Origin: Rubrivivax sp.
GTDB lineage: Bacteria; Pseudomonadota; Gammaproteobacteria; Burkholderiales; Burkholderiaceae_C
DNA: 64,000 nt
Assembly: GCA_016719535.1 (NCBI GenBank)
Contig: JADJYX010000004.1
Location: forward strand, 48,875-112,874
Reading direction: 5' to 3'
This document shows positions 1-9,804 of this stretch, one piece after another. The notes beneath the pieces were generated by a model, which saw only the letters and a program-made list of their open reading frames with translations, was not told the origin of the DNA and made no database searches. The position numbers and the translations under genes were made by a program. Each line of letters begins with the position of its first letter. The stretch's first letter is position 1.

Positions 1-942
<942 letters not shown>

Positions 943-1055
943 GAGGGGCTCCGGAGGACGTAGCCGAATGGCCCATTGTGCACGCCGGCGGCAGGCCGGC
1001 CGACCGGCATCGGCGCGGCGCGGCCGGTCCCCGGCGCTCGTCATAATGCCGCGCC

Positions 1056-1985
1056 ATGAACCCACCCACGATCATCGCCACGCGCGAAAGCCGCCTCGCG
1101 CTGTGGCAGGCCGAGCATGTGCGGGACCTGCTGGTGCAGCGCTTCGGCCTCAGGGTCGAACTGCTGGGCATGACCACGCGCGGCGACCAGATCCTCGACC
1201 GCGCGCTGTCCAAGGTCGGCGGCAAGGGCCTGTTCGTGAAGGAGCTGGAAACCGCCCTCGAGGACGGCCGTGCCGACCTCGCTGTTCATTCGCTGAAGGA
1301 CGTGCCGATGGACCTGCCCGCGGGCTTCGTGCTGGCGGCGGTGATGGAACGCGAGGACCCGCGCGACGCCTTCGTCTCCAACCGCCATGCCGCCCTGGAC
1401 GAGCTGCCGCAGGGCGCGGTGGTCGGCACCTCCAGCCTGCGCCGCGTGGTGCAGCTGCTGGCGCGCCGGCCCGACCTGCAGATCGAGCCGCTGCGCGGCA
1501 ACCTCGATACGCGGCTGCGCAAGCTCGACGAGGGCGGCTTCGACGCCATCGTGCTGGCGGCCGCCGGGCTCAAGCGGCTGGGGCTGGCCTCGCGCATCCG
1601 CAGCTGCTTCGAGGTCGAGCAGATGATTCCGGCCGCCGGCCAGGGTGCGCTGGGCATCGAGGTGCGCGCGGACGCCACCGCGCTGCGGCAGACGCTGGCC
1701 GGCCTGGTGCACCGCCCCACCTGGCTGGCCGCGCATGCCGAGCGCGCCGTGTCGCGCGCGCTGGGCGGCAGCTGCAGCATGCCGCTGGCCGCCCATGCCG
1801 TCTGGCAGGGCGGGCAGCTGGTGATCACCGCGGCACTGGGCCATGGCACCGACCCGCGCCAGCCGCTGCTGCACACCACCTGCAGCGCCGTGCCGGCCGA
1901 TGCGGCGGCGGCGACGGCGCTGGGCGAGCAGGCCGCCGCCGCGTTGCGGGCCGCCGGCGCCGGGCGCTACCTGGCCGTCCACTAG
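1056..1985 (+). CDS. hemC: Porphobilinogen deaminase (hydroxymethylbilane synthase)
   Basis: Polymerises four porphobilinogen units into hydroxymethylbilane in heme biosynthesis; cytosolic. The 309-residue length is normal for the family. Visible marks are the N-terminal ATRESRLALWQ, the SKVGGKGLFVKELE loop, VHSLKDVP, and the cofactor-attachment motif GGSCSMP with the dipyrromethane cysteine at about residue 240. It is first in a hemC-hemD-hemX-hemY run, all on the plus strand with short spacers, so it is probably an operon transcribed away from ppc. Confidence 0.97.
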   Translation: MNPPTIIATRESRLALWQAEHVRDLLVQRFGLRVELLGMTTRGDQILDRALSKVGGKGLFVKELETALEDGRADLAVHSLKDVPMDLPAGFVLAAVMEREDPRDAFVSNRHAALDELPQGAVVGTSSLRRVVQLLARRPDLQIEPLRGNLDTRLRKLDEGGFDAIVLAAAGLKRLGLASRIRSCFEVEQMIPAAGQGALGIEVRADATALRQTLAGLVHRPTWLAAHAERAVSRALGGSCSMPLAAHAVWQGGQLVITAALGHGTDPRQPLLHTTCSAVPADAAAATALGEQAAAALRAAGAGRYLAVH

Positions 1986-1995
1986 CAGGCCCGTC

Positions 1996-2763
1996 ATGCG
2001 GGTGATCGTCACCCGCCCGGCGGCGCAGGGCCGGGCCTTCGTGCAGCGCCTGCAGGCGCTGGGCGTGGATGCGGTGGGGCTGCCCCTGATCGGCATCGAG
2101 CCGCCGAGCGACCCCGGTGCGGTGCGCCAGGCCTGGACCACGCTGGACGAGCGGGCGCTGGTGATGTTCGTCAGCGCCAATGCGGTGGCGCACTTCTTCG
2201 CGCAGCGCCCGCCGGGCGCAACCTGGCCTGCCGGCACCCACGCCGCTTCCACCGGGCCCGGCACCTCGGCTGCGCTGCGCCAGGCCGGTGTGGGCGCGGA
2301 TGCCATCGTCGAGCCGGGCCCGGAGGGCCCCTTCGACACCGATACGCTGTGGCTCACCCTCGGCCGCTGGCCCTGGGCCGGCCGGCGGGTGCTGGTGGTG
2401 CGTGGGGAGTCGGGCCGCGACTGGCTGGCCGAGCGCTTGTGCCAGGCCGGCGCCGAGGTCGACTTCGTGGCCGCCTACCGGCGCGTGGCGCCCCGCTTCG
2501 GCGATGCCGAGGCGGCCGTGCTGGCGGCCGCGCTCGGCGACCCGCAGCGCCACTGCTGGCACTTCAGCAGCAGCGAAGCGATTGCCCATCTGATCGCCGC
2601 TCACCCGGGCGCCGACTGGACGGCGGCGCGCGCGCTGGCCACGCACCCGCGCATTGCCGCCACCGCGCGCCGCCTGGGCTTTGGTCGCGTCGGCGATGTC
2701 GGCGTGCATCCGCAGGACGTGGCCGCCGCGATCGCCGACATGGCGAGCGGTGCCCGTCGATAG
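1996..2763 (+). CDS. hemD: Uroporphyrinogen-III synthase
   Basis: Cyclises hydroxymethylbilane, inverting ring D, to uroporphyrinogen III. The protein has 255 residues. The frame stays open further upstream, but the ATG at 1996 gives the typical start MRVIVTRPAAQ and lies 10 bp after the hemC stop, so I chose it. Family landmarks are the TRPAAQ start, FVSANAV near residue 57 and the HFSSSEA segment near residue 190. The family is poorly conserved, and position after hemC is strong support. The upstream neighbour makes its substrate. Confidence 0.94.
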   Translation: MRVIVTRPAAQGRAFVQRLQALGVDAVGLPLIGIEPPSDPGAVRQAWTTLDERALVMFVSANAVAHFFAQRPPGATWPAGTHAASTGPGTSAALRQAGVGADAIVEPGPEGPFDTDTLWLTLGRWPWAGRRVLVVRGESGRDWLAERLCQAGAEVDFVAAYRRVAPRFGDAEAAVLAAALGDPQRHCWHFSSSEAIAHLIAAHPGADWTAARALATHPRIAATARRLGFGRVGDVGVHPQDVAAAIADMASGARR

Positions 2764-2776
2764 AATCCGCAGTCCA

Positions 2777-3901
2777 GTGAGCGACACCCCCGCACCTCCG
2801 ACCGCAGCCGCCGTCGAACCTCCGTTGCCGGCACCGGTACCCGCCGTGGCGGCGGCGTCGGTACCGCCGGCCACGGCAGCCACCGGGCGCTGGATCGCCG
2901 CGGGCGGCGCGGTGCTGGCCGCGCTGTCGGCGGCGGCCCTGGTGCTGGCCTGGAATGCGCAGCAGCGCGTGAAGTCGCTCGAGGGCGAACTCGTCAAGCG
3001 CCAGCAGGACAGCGGCGCGCTGGCCGCCGAGGCGCGACTGCTGGCCGGCCAGGCGCAGGAAGGCGCCCGCGACGCCAGCGCCAAGCTGGCGCTGCTGGAG
3101 GCGCGCGTGGCCGAGACCTCGCTGCAGCGCACGCAGATCGAGGAGCTGATCCAGTCGATGGCGCGTTCGCGCGACGAGAACGTGCTCGCCGATGTCGAGG
3201 CCGCCGTGCGCGTGGCCTTGCAGCAAAGCGCGATCACCGGCAGCGCCGAGCCGCTGGTGGCCGCGCTGCGGCAGGCCGACGAGCGGCTGGCGCGCTACAG
3301 CCAGCCGCGCCTGGAGCGCGTGCGCCGCGCCGTCGTGCAGGACCTGGACAAGGCGCGCGCCGCCGGTGCCACCGACGTGCCGCTGCTCGGCATCCGCCTC
3401 GACGAGGTCATTCGCCTGGTCGACGAATTGCCGCTGCTGGCGGCCGTCGACCGCCGCCCGGCGGTGCGGCCGGCCACGCCGGCGCGCCCGGCCTCGGCCG
3501 CCGCCTCGGCCGCGGCGGGCTGGTCGGCCGACTGGGGCGGGCGCTGGCAGGCCATGCTGGACCAGATCTGGAGCGAGGCGCGCTCGCTCGTGCGCGTGAC
3601 GCGCATCGACATGCCCGAGGCCATGCTGGTGGCGCCGGAGCAGGCCTTCTTCCTGCGCGAGAACCTCAAGCTGCGCCTGCTCAATGCCCGCCTGGCGCTG
3701 CTGAGCCGGCAGTTCGACGTGGCGCAGTCGGACCTGCGCGACGCCCAGTCGGCCCTGGAGCGCTATTTCGACCGCAGTTCGCGACGCGTGGCCGGCGCGC
3801 TGGAATCCGTGCGCCAGATCTCGACGCAGGCGCGCCTGATCACCGTGCCGCGTCCGGACGCCACGCTGGCGGCGATCGCTGCCGCAGCGGCCGGTCGCTG
3901 A
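2777..3901 (+). CDS. hemX: HemX-like membrane protein (uroporphyrinogen C-methyltransferase-annotated family)
   Basis: Member of the HemX family always found next to hemD in beta- and gammaproteobacteria. It is often annotated as uroporphyrin-III C-methyltransferase, but it lacks the SAM methyltransferase fold and its role is unproven. A GTG start at 2777, 13 bp after hemD, yields 374 residues. There is a Pro/Ala-rich cytosolic N terminus (about 1-35), one membrane helix (about 38-58), a long coiled-coil stretch (about 60-110) and a soluble C-terminal part. Other in-frame starts lie upstream inside hemD, so the exact N terminus is uncertain. HemY follows at 29 bp. Confidence 0.9.
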   Translation: MSDTPAPPTAAAVEPPLPAPVPAVAAASVPPATAATGRWIAAGGAVLAALSAAALVLAWNAQQRVKSLEGELVKRQQDSGALAAEARLLAGQAQEGARDASAKLALLEARVAETSLQRTQIEELIQSMARSRDENVLADVEAAVRVALQQSAITGSAEPLVAALRQADERLARYSQPRLERVRRAVVQDLDKARAAGATDVPLLGIRLDEVIRLVDELPLLAAVDRRPAVRPATPARPASAAASAAAGWSADWGGRWQAMLDQIWSEARSLVRVTRIDMPEAMLVAPEQAFFLRENLKLRLLNARLALLSRQFDVAQSDLRDAQSALERYFDRSSRRVAGALESVRQISTQARLITVPRPDATLAAIAAAAAGR

Positions 3902-3930
3902 GCTGCTGGCGACCCGCACGCCTGCCCGCC

Positions 3931-5178
3931 ATGCGCAGCATCATCTGGCTCGTGCTGCTGTGCGTGGTGGCGGTGGTCGCGGCCACCACGCTGGGCAGCA
4001 ACGACGGCCTGGTGACGATCTACTGGGCGGGCTGGCGCACCGAGCTGTCGCTCAACCTCTTCCTGATCCTGCTGCTGGGCAGCGTGGCGCTGCTGTTCTC
4101 GGCCGCGCAGGCGCTGCGTTCGCTGCTCACGCTGCCCGAACGCGCCAACGAATGGCGCACGCTGCGCCGCGAGCGCGCCGCCCAGGCGGCGCTGCGCGAG
4201 GCCTTGTCCGAATATTTCAGCGCCCGCTATTCGCGCGCCCACAAGGCGGCGCTGAAGGCGCTGACGCTGCGCGAGGATTCGCCGCAGCTGCAGGTCGATG
4301 GTGAATTCGGCGTGCTGGCCCAGTTGCTGGCCGCCGGCAGCCTGCACCGGCTGCAGGACCGGCCCCGGCGCGATGCCGTCATGCAGGCCATGTTCCAGCC
4401 CGGGGCGCGCCGCGCTGCAGGCCATGGCATCGAGGACGGTGCGCGCTTGCTGGCCGCCGAATGGGCGCTCGACGACCGCGATGCCGAGCGTGCGGGCGAA
4501 CTGCTCGACCAGCTGCCCGCCGGCGTGGCCCGCCGCACGCAGGCGCTGCGCCTGAAGCTGCAGGCCAGCCGCCTGCAGCGCCGGCCGCTGCAGGCCCTGC
4601 ACACGGCTCGCCTGCTGGCCAAGCACCAGGGGTTTACGGCGTCGGCAGCCCGCGGCCTGTTGCGGTCGCTGGCCGGCGAGGCCATCGACGAGACGCACGA
4701 CCTGCAGCAGCTGCACCGGCTGTGGGAGCAGTTCGACGCCGCCGACCGCCACGACGCCGCGGTGGCCGCGCGCGCGGCGCTGCGCGCGGTGGCGCTGGGA
4801 TCACCGGCCGCGGCGCGCGCCTGGCTGCGGCCGTTCTGGGAGCGCCTGGGCGAACTCGAGCGCGACGATCGCGACGCCGTCGCGCTGGCCTTGTTCGACG
4901 CCGCGCCGGGCATCGAGCACGAATGGCTGCCGCGGCTGGAGATCGCGCTCGCGGGGCACGGGCACGAAGCCGCCGTGGTGGTCGCCGTGGGCATGGCCCT
5001 CGCCGACCGCCAGCTGTGGGGCAAGGCGCGCAAGCTGCTGGAGCAGAGCGCCGGCGCCGCCGGGCTGCCGCTGCGTGCCCGCCGCCGTGCCTGGCGTGCG
5101 CTGGCGCAGATGGCGCGCGAAGGCGGCGACGAGGCGCGCGCGCTGGACTGCGAGCGCGCCGCCGCCGCCCTCGAGTGA
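3931..5178 (+). CDS. hemY: HemY protein, membrane protein with TPR-like C-terminal half
   Basis: HemY family protein (415 residues) associated with late porphyrin steps; not the same as Bacillus protoporphyrinogen oxidase HemY. Two N-terminal hydrophobic helices (about 3-21 and 42-62) bracket the family signature GSNDGLVTIYWAGWRTELSL. The remainder is helical and alanine-rich, consistent with TPR repeats. It ends the hem operon; tRNA-Arg starts 42 bp later. Molecular function in proteobacteria is not established. Confidence 0.92.
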   Translation: MRSIIWLVLLCVVAVVAATTLGSNDGLVTIYWAGWRTELSLNLFLILLLGSVALLFSAAQALRSLLTLPERANEWRTLRRERAAQAALREALSEYFSARYSRAHKAALKALTLREDSPQLQVDGEFGVLAQLLAAGSLHRLQDRPRRDAVMQAMFQPGARRAAGHGIEDGARLLAAEWALDDRDAERAGELLDQLPAGVARRTQALRLKLQASRLQRRPLQALHTARLLAKHQGFTASAARGLLRSLAGEAIDETHDLQQLHRLWEQFDAADRHDAAVAARAALRAVALGSPAAARAWLRPFWERLGELERDDRDAVALALFDAAPGIEHEWLPRLEIALAGHGHEAAVVVAVGMALADRQLWGKARKLLEQSAGAAGLPLRARRRAWRALAQMAREGGDEARALDCERAAAALE

Positions 5179-5220
5179 TCTGGCGCGCCGGCGCACCCGT
5201 GGTATAGTGCAAGGCTCCGC

Positions 5221-5297
5221 GCGGCTGTAGCTCAGTTGGATAGAGTACTTGGCTACGAACCAAGGGGTCGTGGGTTCGAATCCTGCCAGCCGCGCCA
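5221..5297 (+). tRNA. tRNA-Arg (anticodon ACG)
   Basis: A cloverleaf can be drawn. Acceptor strands 5221-5227 and 5287-5293 pair perfectly, followed by G at 5294 and an encoded CCA. The anticodon stem CTTGG/CCAAG encloses the loop CTACGAA, with ACG at 5255-5257. The T arm contains GGTTCGAATCC. The wobble A would normally be deaminated to inosine in tRNA-Arg(ICG). A TATAGT hexamer at 5203-5208 is a plausible -10 element. A strong hairpin terminator follows. Confidence 0.97.
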
Positions 5298-5308
5298 TCT
5301 TCTACCGC

Positions 5309-5350
5309 CCAAGGGTCAGCCGCCAACAGCGTCTGGCCCTTGGTCTTTTG
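5309..5350 (+). terminator. Intrinsic terminator of tRNA-Arg
   Basis: An 11-bp stem formed by 5309-5319 (CCAAGGGTCAG) and 5333-5343 (CTGGCCCTTGG), with one G-T wobble, is followed by TCTTTTG. The position directly after the tRNA fits termination of the tRNA transcript. Confidence 0.8.
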
Positions 5351-5377
5351 TGCGCCTCGCTGCGCGGAGCGTCCCGC

Positions 5378-5935
5378 ATGAACCACGCCACCGTCGAGCC
5401 CCTGTCCTGGCGCCGCCTGCTGCTGCCCATCGCGGCGATGGCGGCGGTGATCGTGCTGTCCAACTTCACGGTGCAGTTTCCGATCAACGACTGGCTGACC
5501 TGGGGCGCCTTCACCTACCCGCTGGTCTTCCTGGTCTGCGACCTCACCAACCGCGCCATCGGCCCCGCCGCCGCGCGGCGCGTGGCCTGGGCGGGGTTTG
5601 CGGTGGCGGTGGCGGTATCGGGGCTGGTGGCGCCCTGGCGCATCGCGCTCGCCTCGGGCACGGCCTTCATCGTGTCGCAACTGCTCGACGTGCTGGTCTT
5701 CAACCGCTGGCGCCGCGCCAGCTGGTGGAAAGCGCCGCTGATCGGCTCGCAGGTGGCCTCGGTGGTCGATACCGGCATCTTCTTCTTCCTCGCCTTCGCC
5801 GGCACGTCGCTGAACTGGCTGCAGCTGGCCGGCGGCGACCTGATGGTGAAGGCGGCGATGGCCGTGCTGCTGCTGGCGCCCTACCGCGCGCTGCTGCCGC
5901 ACCTGCAGAGCTGGTCGCCGGCACCGTCGCGCTGA
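5378..5935 (+). CDS. Queuosine precursor transporter, YhhQ/VUT family
   Basis: Integral membrane protein of 185 residues with about six hydrophobic helices, resembling the VUT/YhhQ (DUF165) family that imports queuosine precursors used to modify GUN-anticodon tRNAs. Typical signs are the segment VLSNFTVQFPIN with WGAFTYPLVFLVCDLTNRA (residues about 25-60) and the later SQLLDVLVFNRWR. The frame is open further upstream through the tRNA, but ATG 5378 lies just after the terminator and starts a sensible N terminus. It lies 26 bp before greB; cotranscription is possible. Substrate is inferred from family only. Confidence 0.85.
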   Translation: MNHATVEPLSWRRLLLPIAAMAAVIVLSNFTVQFPINDWLTWGAFTYPLVFLVCDLTNRAIGPAAARRVAWAGFAVAVAVSGLVAPWRIALASGTAFIVSQLLDVLVFNRWRRASWWKAPLIGSQVASVVDTGIFFFLAFAGTSLNWLQLAGGDLMVKAAMAVLLLAPYRALLPHLQSWSPAPSR

Positions 5936-5960
5936 GCGCCGCGCCGGGCGGGAGCGGGTG

Positions 5961-6536
5961 GTGAGCAAGGCCTTCACGAAAGAAGCCGATGCCGATGACG
6001 ACGAGGACGGCGTCGCGCTGCCCGCGCTGCCGGCAGGCAGCCGCAACTACATCACCCCGGCCGGCTACCGCCGCCTGCGCGAGGAGCTGATGACGCTGCT
6101 CGACGTCGAGCGGCCCAAGGTCGTCGAGACCGTCTCCTGGGCGGCCAAGAACGGCGACCGCAGCGAGAACGGCGACTACCTCTACGGCAAGAAGCGGCTG
6201 CGCGAGATCGACCGCCGCATCCGCTTCCTGACCCGGCGGCTGGACATCGCCGAGGTCGCCGACCCCAGTGCGCACCACGGCAACGACCAGGTCTTCTTCG
6301 GCGCCACCGTGACCTACGCCAACGCCCGCGGCGACGAACGCACGGTCACCATCAAGGGCATCGACGAGGCCGACAGCCTGCACGGCGAGGTGAGCTGGAT
6401 CAGCCCGATCGCGCGCGCGCTGCTGAAGGCACGCGAAGGCGACGAGGTGCCGCTGGTGACGCCGGCCGGCGTCGAACGCATCGAGATTCTCGAGGTGCGC
6501 TACCCGCAGCCGGGCGCGGGCGGCGCTACGGCTTGA
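5961..6536 (+). CDS. greB: Transcription elongation factor GreB
   Basis: Binds the secondary channel of RNA polymerase and stimulates transcript cleavage in backtracked complexes. The protein has 191 residues; GreA/GreB core length is about 160, and this one has an acidic N-terminal extension (residues about 8-17). Family landmarks are ITPAGYRRLREEL, the acidic-tip ENGDYLYGKKRLREIDRRI and the C-terminal FKBP-like domain. Two adjacent GTG codons occur at 5958 and 5961. GGGAG at 5950-5954 is six bases from the second, so I chose 5961. It converges with spoT, the two ends overlapping by 11 bp. Confidence 0.94.
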   Translation: MSKAFTKEADADDDEDGVALPALPAGSRNYITPAGYRRLREELMTLLDVERPKVVETVSWAAKNGDRSENGDYLYGKKRLREIDRRIRFLTRRLDIAEVADPSAHHGNDQVFFGATVTYANARGDERTVTIKGIDEADSLHGEVSWISPIARALLKAREGDEVPLVTPAGVERIEILEVRYPQPGAGGATA

Positions 6537-8814
6537 TGCGCCAGACGCGCAGCACCACCGGGTTGCGGCGCAAGGTGCGCAGCACGTCGGCCAGGTGCAC
6601 GCGGTCGCGCACGCTCAGCAGCAGGCGCAGCTCGGCGGTCTCGGTGGCCGTCTCGGGGCCCATGTCGAGGTGGCGGATGTCGGCCTCGGCGGCGGCGATG
6701 GCCGAGGCCACCTGCGCCAGCACGCCCTTGCCGTTGCTGACCAGCAGCATGACGCCGGTCTCGAAGCTGCGTGTCAGCTCGTCGGCCCATTCGACGTGCA
6801 TCCAGCGCTCGCTGTCGCGCTCGTACAGGCGTTTGCCGGTGTGGCATTCGGCGGTGTGCACGAGCAGGCCTTCGCCGCGGCCCAGGTAGCCGACGATGGC
6901 GTCGCCGGGGATCGGCCGGCAGCAGGGCGCCAGCTGCACCGAGGCCCCCTCGCTGCCGTCGACGAAGACCACGCCCTGCGCGGGCGCCGCATCGTCGGCG
7001 GCGTAGCGGCCCAGCGTCAGCGTCACCGCATCGGGTCGCGCGCCGCGCTCGTGCATCAGCTGCGCCAGCCGCTTGGCGACGATGATCGCGACCTTGCGAC
7101 CCAGGCCGATGTCGATCAGCAGATCGCCGCGATGGCGGTTGCCGCTCCAGCGCGTGAGCTGCTGCCAGAGGGCGGCGGCCTCGGCATCGGCGGGGTCGGC
7201 CGCGGGCGCTTGCAGGCCTTCGGTGCGCAAGGCCTGGACGAGCATCTTCTCGCCCATGGCGCGCGATTCCTCCTGCTCCATGTTCTTCAGGTAGTGGCGG
7301 ATCTTGGAGCGTGCGCGCCCGGTGCGCACCATGCCCAGCCAGGCCGGGTTGGGCCTGGCGCCGGGCGCGGTGATGACCTCGACCACATCGCCGCTGCGCA
7401 GCTCGGTGCGCAGCGCCACCGGCTCGCCATTGACCTTGGCCGCCACCGTGTGGTCGCCGACGTCGGAGTGGATGGCGTAGGCAAAATCCACCGGCGTGGC
7501 CCCGCGCGGCAGCGCCAGGATCTTGCTCTTGGGCGTGAAGACGTAGACGGCGTCGGGGTAGAGGTCGATCTTGACGTGCTCGAGGAATTCGGCCGCGTCG
7601 CGCGTCTCGTCCTGGATGTCGATCAGCGACTGCAGCCAGATCGCGCCCAGGTGCTGCGGGTCGGTGCCCTTGCCGGTCTTGCCCTTGTCGCCGGTCTTGT
7701 ACAGCCAGTGCGCGGCGATGCCCTTCTCGGCCACCGCGTGCATGGCCTCGGTGCGCAGCTGGAATTCGACCGCCGTGCCCAGCGGGCTCACCAGCGTGGT
7801 GTGCAGCGACTGGTAGCCGTTGGCCTTGGGGATGGCGATGTAGTCCTTGAAGCGCCCCGGCACCGGCTTGTAGAGCTGGTGCAGCACGCCCAGCGCGAGG
7901 TAGCACTCGGGCAGCGTGGGCACGACGATGCGGAAGCCGAAGATGTCGTTGACCTGCGCGAAGCCGGCGTGCTTCTCGCGCATCTTGCGGTAGATGCTGT
8001 AGATCGTTTTCTCGCGGCCCGAGATCTGGACCTTGATCTTCTGCGCCGCAAAGGCCTTCTCGACGTCGCGCTGCACGCGTTCGACGATGTCGCGTCGCGT
8101 GCCGCGTGCGCGGCTGACCGCCTTTGCCAGCGCGCCGTGGCGCCAGGGGTAGAGGTGCTCGAAGGAGAGTTCCTGCAGCTCGCGGTAGGTCTGGTTCAGG
8201 CCCAGGCGGTGGGCGATGGGGGCATAGATGTCGAGCGTCTCGCGGGCGATGCGCTGGCGCTTGCCGGCCGGCATCGCCTTCATGGTGCGCATGTTGTGCA
8301 GGCGGTCGGCCAGCTTGACGAGGATGATGCGCACGTCGCGCGCCATCGCCAGCAGCATCTTGCGGAACGATTCGGCCTGGCTTTCCTCGCGCGTGCTGAA
8401 CTGCAGCTTGTCCAGCTTGGTCAGGCCGTCGACGAGGTCGGCGGTGGGGGCGCCGAAGCGCTCGATCAGCTGCGGCTTGGTGATGCCGCAGTCCTCCATC
8501 GCATCGTGCATCAGCGCGGCCATCACGGCCTGCACGTCGAGCCGCCAGTCGGCCACCAGCCCGGCCACCGCGATGGGGTGGGTGATGTAGGGCTCGCCGC
8601 TGGCGCGGTACTGGCCCAGGTGGGCCTCGTCGGCAAACTTGTAGGCGTCGCGCACCTGCCGCAGGTCGGCCTTGGAGAGGTAGCCGAGCTTGTCGCTCAG
8701 CGCCGCGAAGGTCGACGCCTCGGCCGTGGTCACCGGTTGCGGCGCGTGCGCGATGCGGCCCAGGCCCTGCAGGGCACTGGGCAGCAATTCGGCGGCCAGC
8801 GATCGGATTCCCAT
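6526..8814 (-). CDS. spoT: Bifunctional (p)ppGpp synthetase/hydrolase SpoT (Rsh)
   Basis: Makes and degrades the alarmone (p)ppGpp; cytosolic. The 762 residues show the full Rsh order. The HD hydrolase domain has HDAMED at about 103-108. The synthetase domain has YIAIPKANGYQSLHTTL around 320-340. A TGS domain (VYVFTPKSKILALPRGATPVDFAYAIHS) lies near 410-440, a Cys-containing segment (CCRPIPGD) near 625, and a C-terminal ACT domain. The intact HDxxED suggests active hydrolase. It lies downstream of gmk and rpoZ as in the enterobacterial spo operon, but a terminator hairpin separates it from rpoZ, so a private promoter or read-through is likely. Confidence 0.96.
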   Translation of the reverse strand: MGIRSLAAELLPSALQGLGRIAHAPQPVTTAEASTFAALSDKLGYLSKADLRQVRDAYKFADEAHLGQYRASGEPYITHPIAVAGLVADWRLDVQAVMAALMHDAMEDCGITKPQLIERFGAPTADLVDGLTKLDKLQFSTREESQAESFRKMLLAMARDVRIILVKLADRLHNMRTMKAMPAGKRQRIARETLDIYAPIAHRLGLNQTYRELQELSFEHLYPWRHGALAKAVSRARGTRRDIVERVQRDVEKAFAAQKIKVQISGREKTIYSIYRKMREKHAGFAQVNDIFGFRIVVPTLPECYLALGVLHQLYKPVPGRFKDYIAIPKANGYQSLHTTLVSPLGTAVEFQLRTEAMHAVAEKGIAAHWLYKTGDKGKTGKGTDPQHLGAIWLQSLIDIQDETRDAAEFLEHVKIDLYPDAVYVFTPKSKILALPRGATPVDFAYAIHSDVGDHTVAAKVNGEPVALRTELRSGDVVEVITAPGARPNPAWLGMVRTGRARSKIRHYLKNMEQEESRAMGEKMLVQALRTEGLQAPAADPADAEAAALWQQLTRWSGNRHRGDLLIDIGLGRKVAIIVAKRLAQLMHERGARPDAVTLTLGRYAADDAAPAQGVVFVDGSEGASVQLAPCCRPIPGDAIVGYLGRGEGLLVHTAECHTGKRLYERDSERWMHVEWADELTRSFETGVMLLVSNGKGVLAQVASAIAAAEADIRHLDMGPETATETAELRLLLSVRDRVHLADVLRTLRRNPVVLRVWRIKP

Positions 8815-8862
8815 GGGCCGAATTTACCGCCAGACGGCGCAGCGGGCCCCGATGCGGGCATC

Positions 8863-8895
8863 CAAAAGACGACGGGCGCCCTCAGGCGCCCGTCG
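8863..8895 (-). terminator. Intrinsic terminator between rpoZ and spoT
   Basis: The arms 8870-8880 and 8885-8895 form an 11-bp GC-rich perfect stem around a four-base loop. On the minus strand it is followed by TCTTTTGG. It lies just after the rpoZ stop, so it should end or attenuate the gmk-rpoZ transcript. Confidence 0.75.
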
Positions 8896-8912
8896 GCAGG
8901 GGGTGCGCGGCC

Positions 8913-9116
8913 TCAGACCGGAACCTTGCGCAGCATCTCGATGCCGATCTCGCCGGCGGCGATCTCGCGCAGCGCGGTCACGCCGGGCTTGTTCTTGGTC
9001 TCGATCTTGGGGGCGTGGCCCTGGCTCAGCATGCGGGCGCGGTAGGTGGCGCACAGCACGAGCTGGAAGCGGTTGGGGATCTTGTGCAGGCAGTCTTCGA
9101 CGGTGATGCGGGCCAT
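8913..9116 (-). CDS. rpoZ: DNA-directed RNA polymerase omega subunit
   Basis: Omega stabilises the beta' subunit and in proteobacteria forms part of a ppGpp site. The 67 residues starting MARITVEDCLHKIPNRF match the short betaproteobacterial form. The frame extends 17 codons upstream, but the ATG at 9116 gives the conserved N terminus. It lies 28 bp after gmk, so the two are cotranscribed. Confidence 0.96.
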   Translation of the reverse strand: MARITVEDCLHKIPNRFQLVLCATYRARMLSQGHAPKIETKNKPGVTALREIAAGEIGIEMLRKVPV

Positions 9117-9144
9117 GTGGGCGTCCTCGAGCTTGCGGGGGTGT

Positions 9145-9765
9145 TCAGACCAGGTCGAGCGCGGCAAACACCTGGGAGCGGTTGCGCAACTGCGCCGCGT
9201 ATTTCAGGCGCTGCGAGTGCACGACCGTCTTCAGGTCGAACAGCGCCGTCTCGAACAAAGCGTTGATGATAACAAAGTCGAAGTGGCGCGCCTGCGCGAC
9301 CTCCTCGCGCGCGTTGGCCATGCGCCGGGCGATGACCTCGGGCCTGTCCTCGCCGCGCCGCATCAGGCGCTGGCGCAGTTCGTCCCAGCTCGGCGGCAGG
9401 ATGAAGATCAGCACCGCGTGCGCAAACAGCTGCTTGATCTGCAGCGCACCCTGCCAGTCGATCTCGAGCACGACGTCTTCGCCGCCCTGCAGGCGGGCCT
9501 CGATGGCGCGGCGCGAGGTGCCATAGAGGTTGCCGTGCACCTGCGCCCACTCGAAGAACTCGCCGCGATCGGCCATTTCGCGGAATTCCGCCTCGGGCAC
9601 GAACCAGTACTCGCGGCCGTGCTGCTCCTGGCCGCGCGGTGCGCGCGTGGTGTGGGAGACGGACACCGCCAGGTGGGAGTCGAGCTCGAGCAGCGCCTTC
9701 ACCAGGCTGGATTTGCCGGCGCCGCTGGGGGCGGCCACGCAAAACAGGTTGCCGGGGGTTTCCAT
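9145..9765 (-). CDS. gmk: Guanylate kinase
   Basis: Phosphorylates GMP to GDP with ATP. The 206 residues include the P-loop APSGAGKSS at 12-20, the GMP-binding SVSHTTRAPRGQE segment and HGREYWFV. Lid-domain residues RRGEDRPEVIARRM are present. It is first gene of gmk-rpoZ on the minus strand, upstream of spoT, a link between guanine-nucleotide supply and the alarmone. Confidence 0.97.
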   Translation of the reverse strand: METPGNLFCVAAPSGAGKSSLVKALLELDSHLAVSVSHTTRAPRGQEQHGREYWFVPEAEFREMADRGEFFEWAQVHGNLYGTSRRAIEARLQGGEDVVLEIDWQGALQIKQLFAHAVLIFILPPSWDELRQRLMRRGEDRPEVIARRMANAREEVAQARHFDFVIINALFETALFDLKTVVHSQRLKYAAQLRNRSQVFAALDLV

Positions 9766-9804
9766 CCCCCGGCATTCTAGAAGGCGGCCGTGGCCGCCGT
9801 GCGC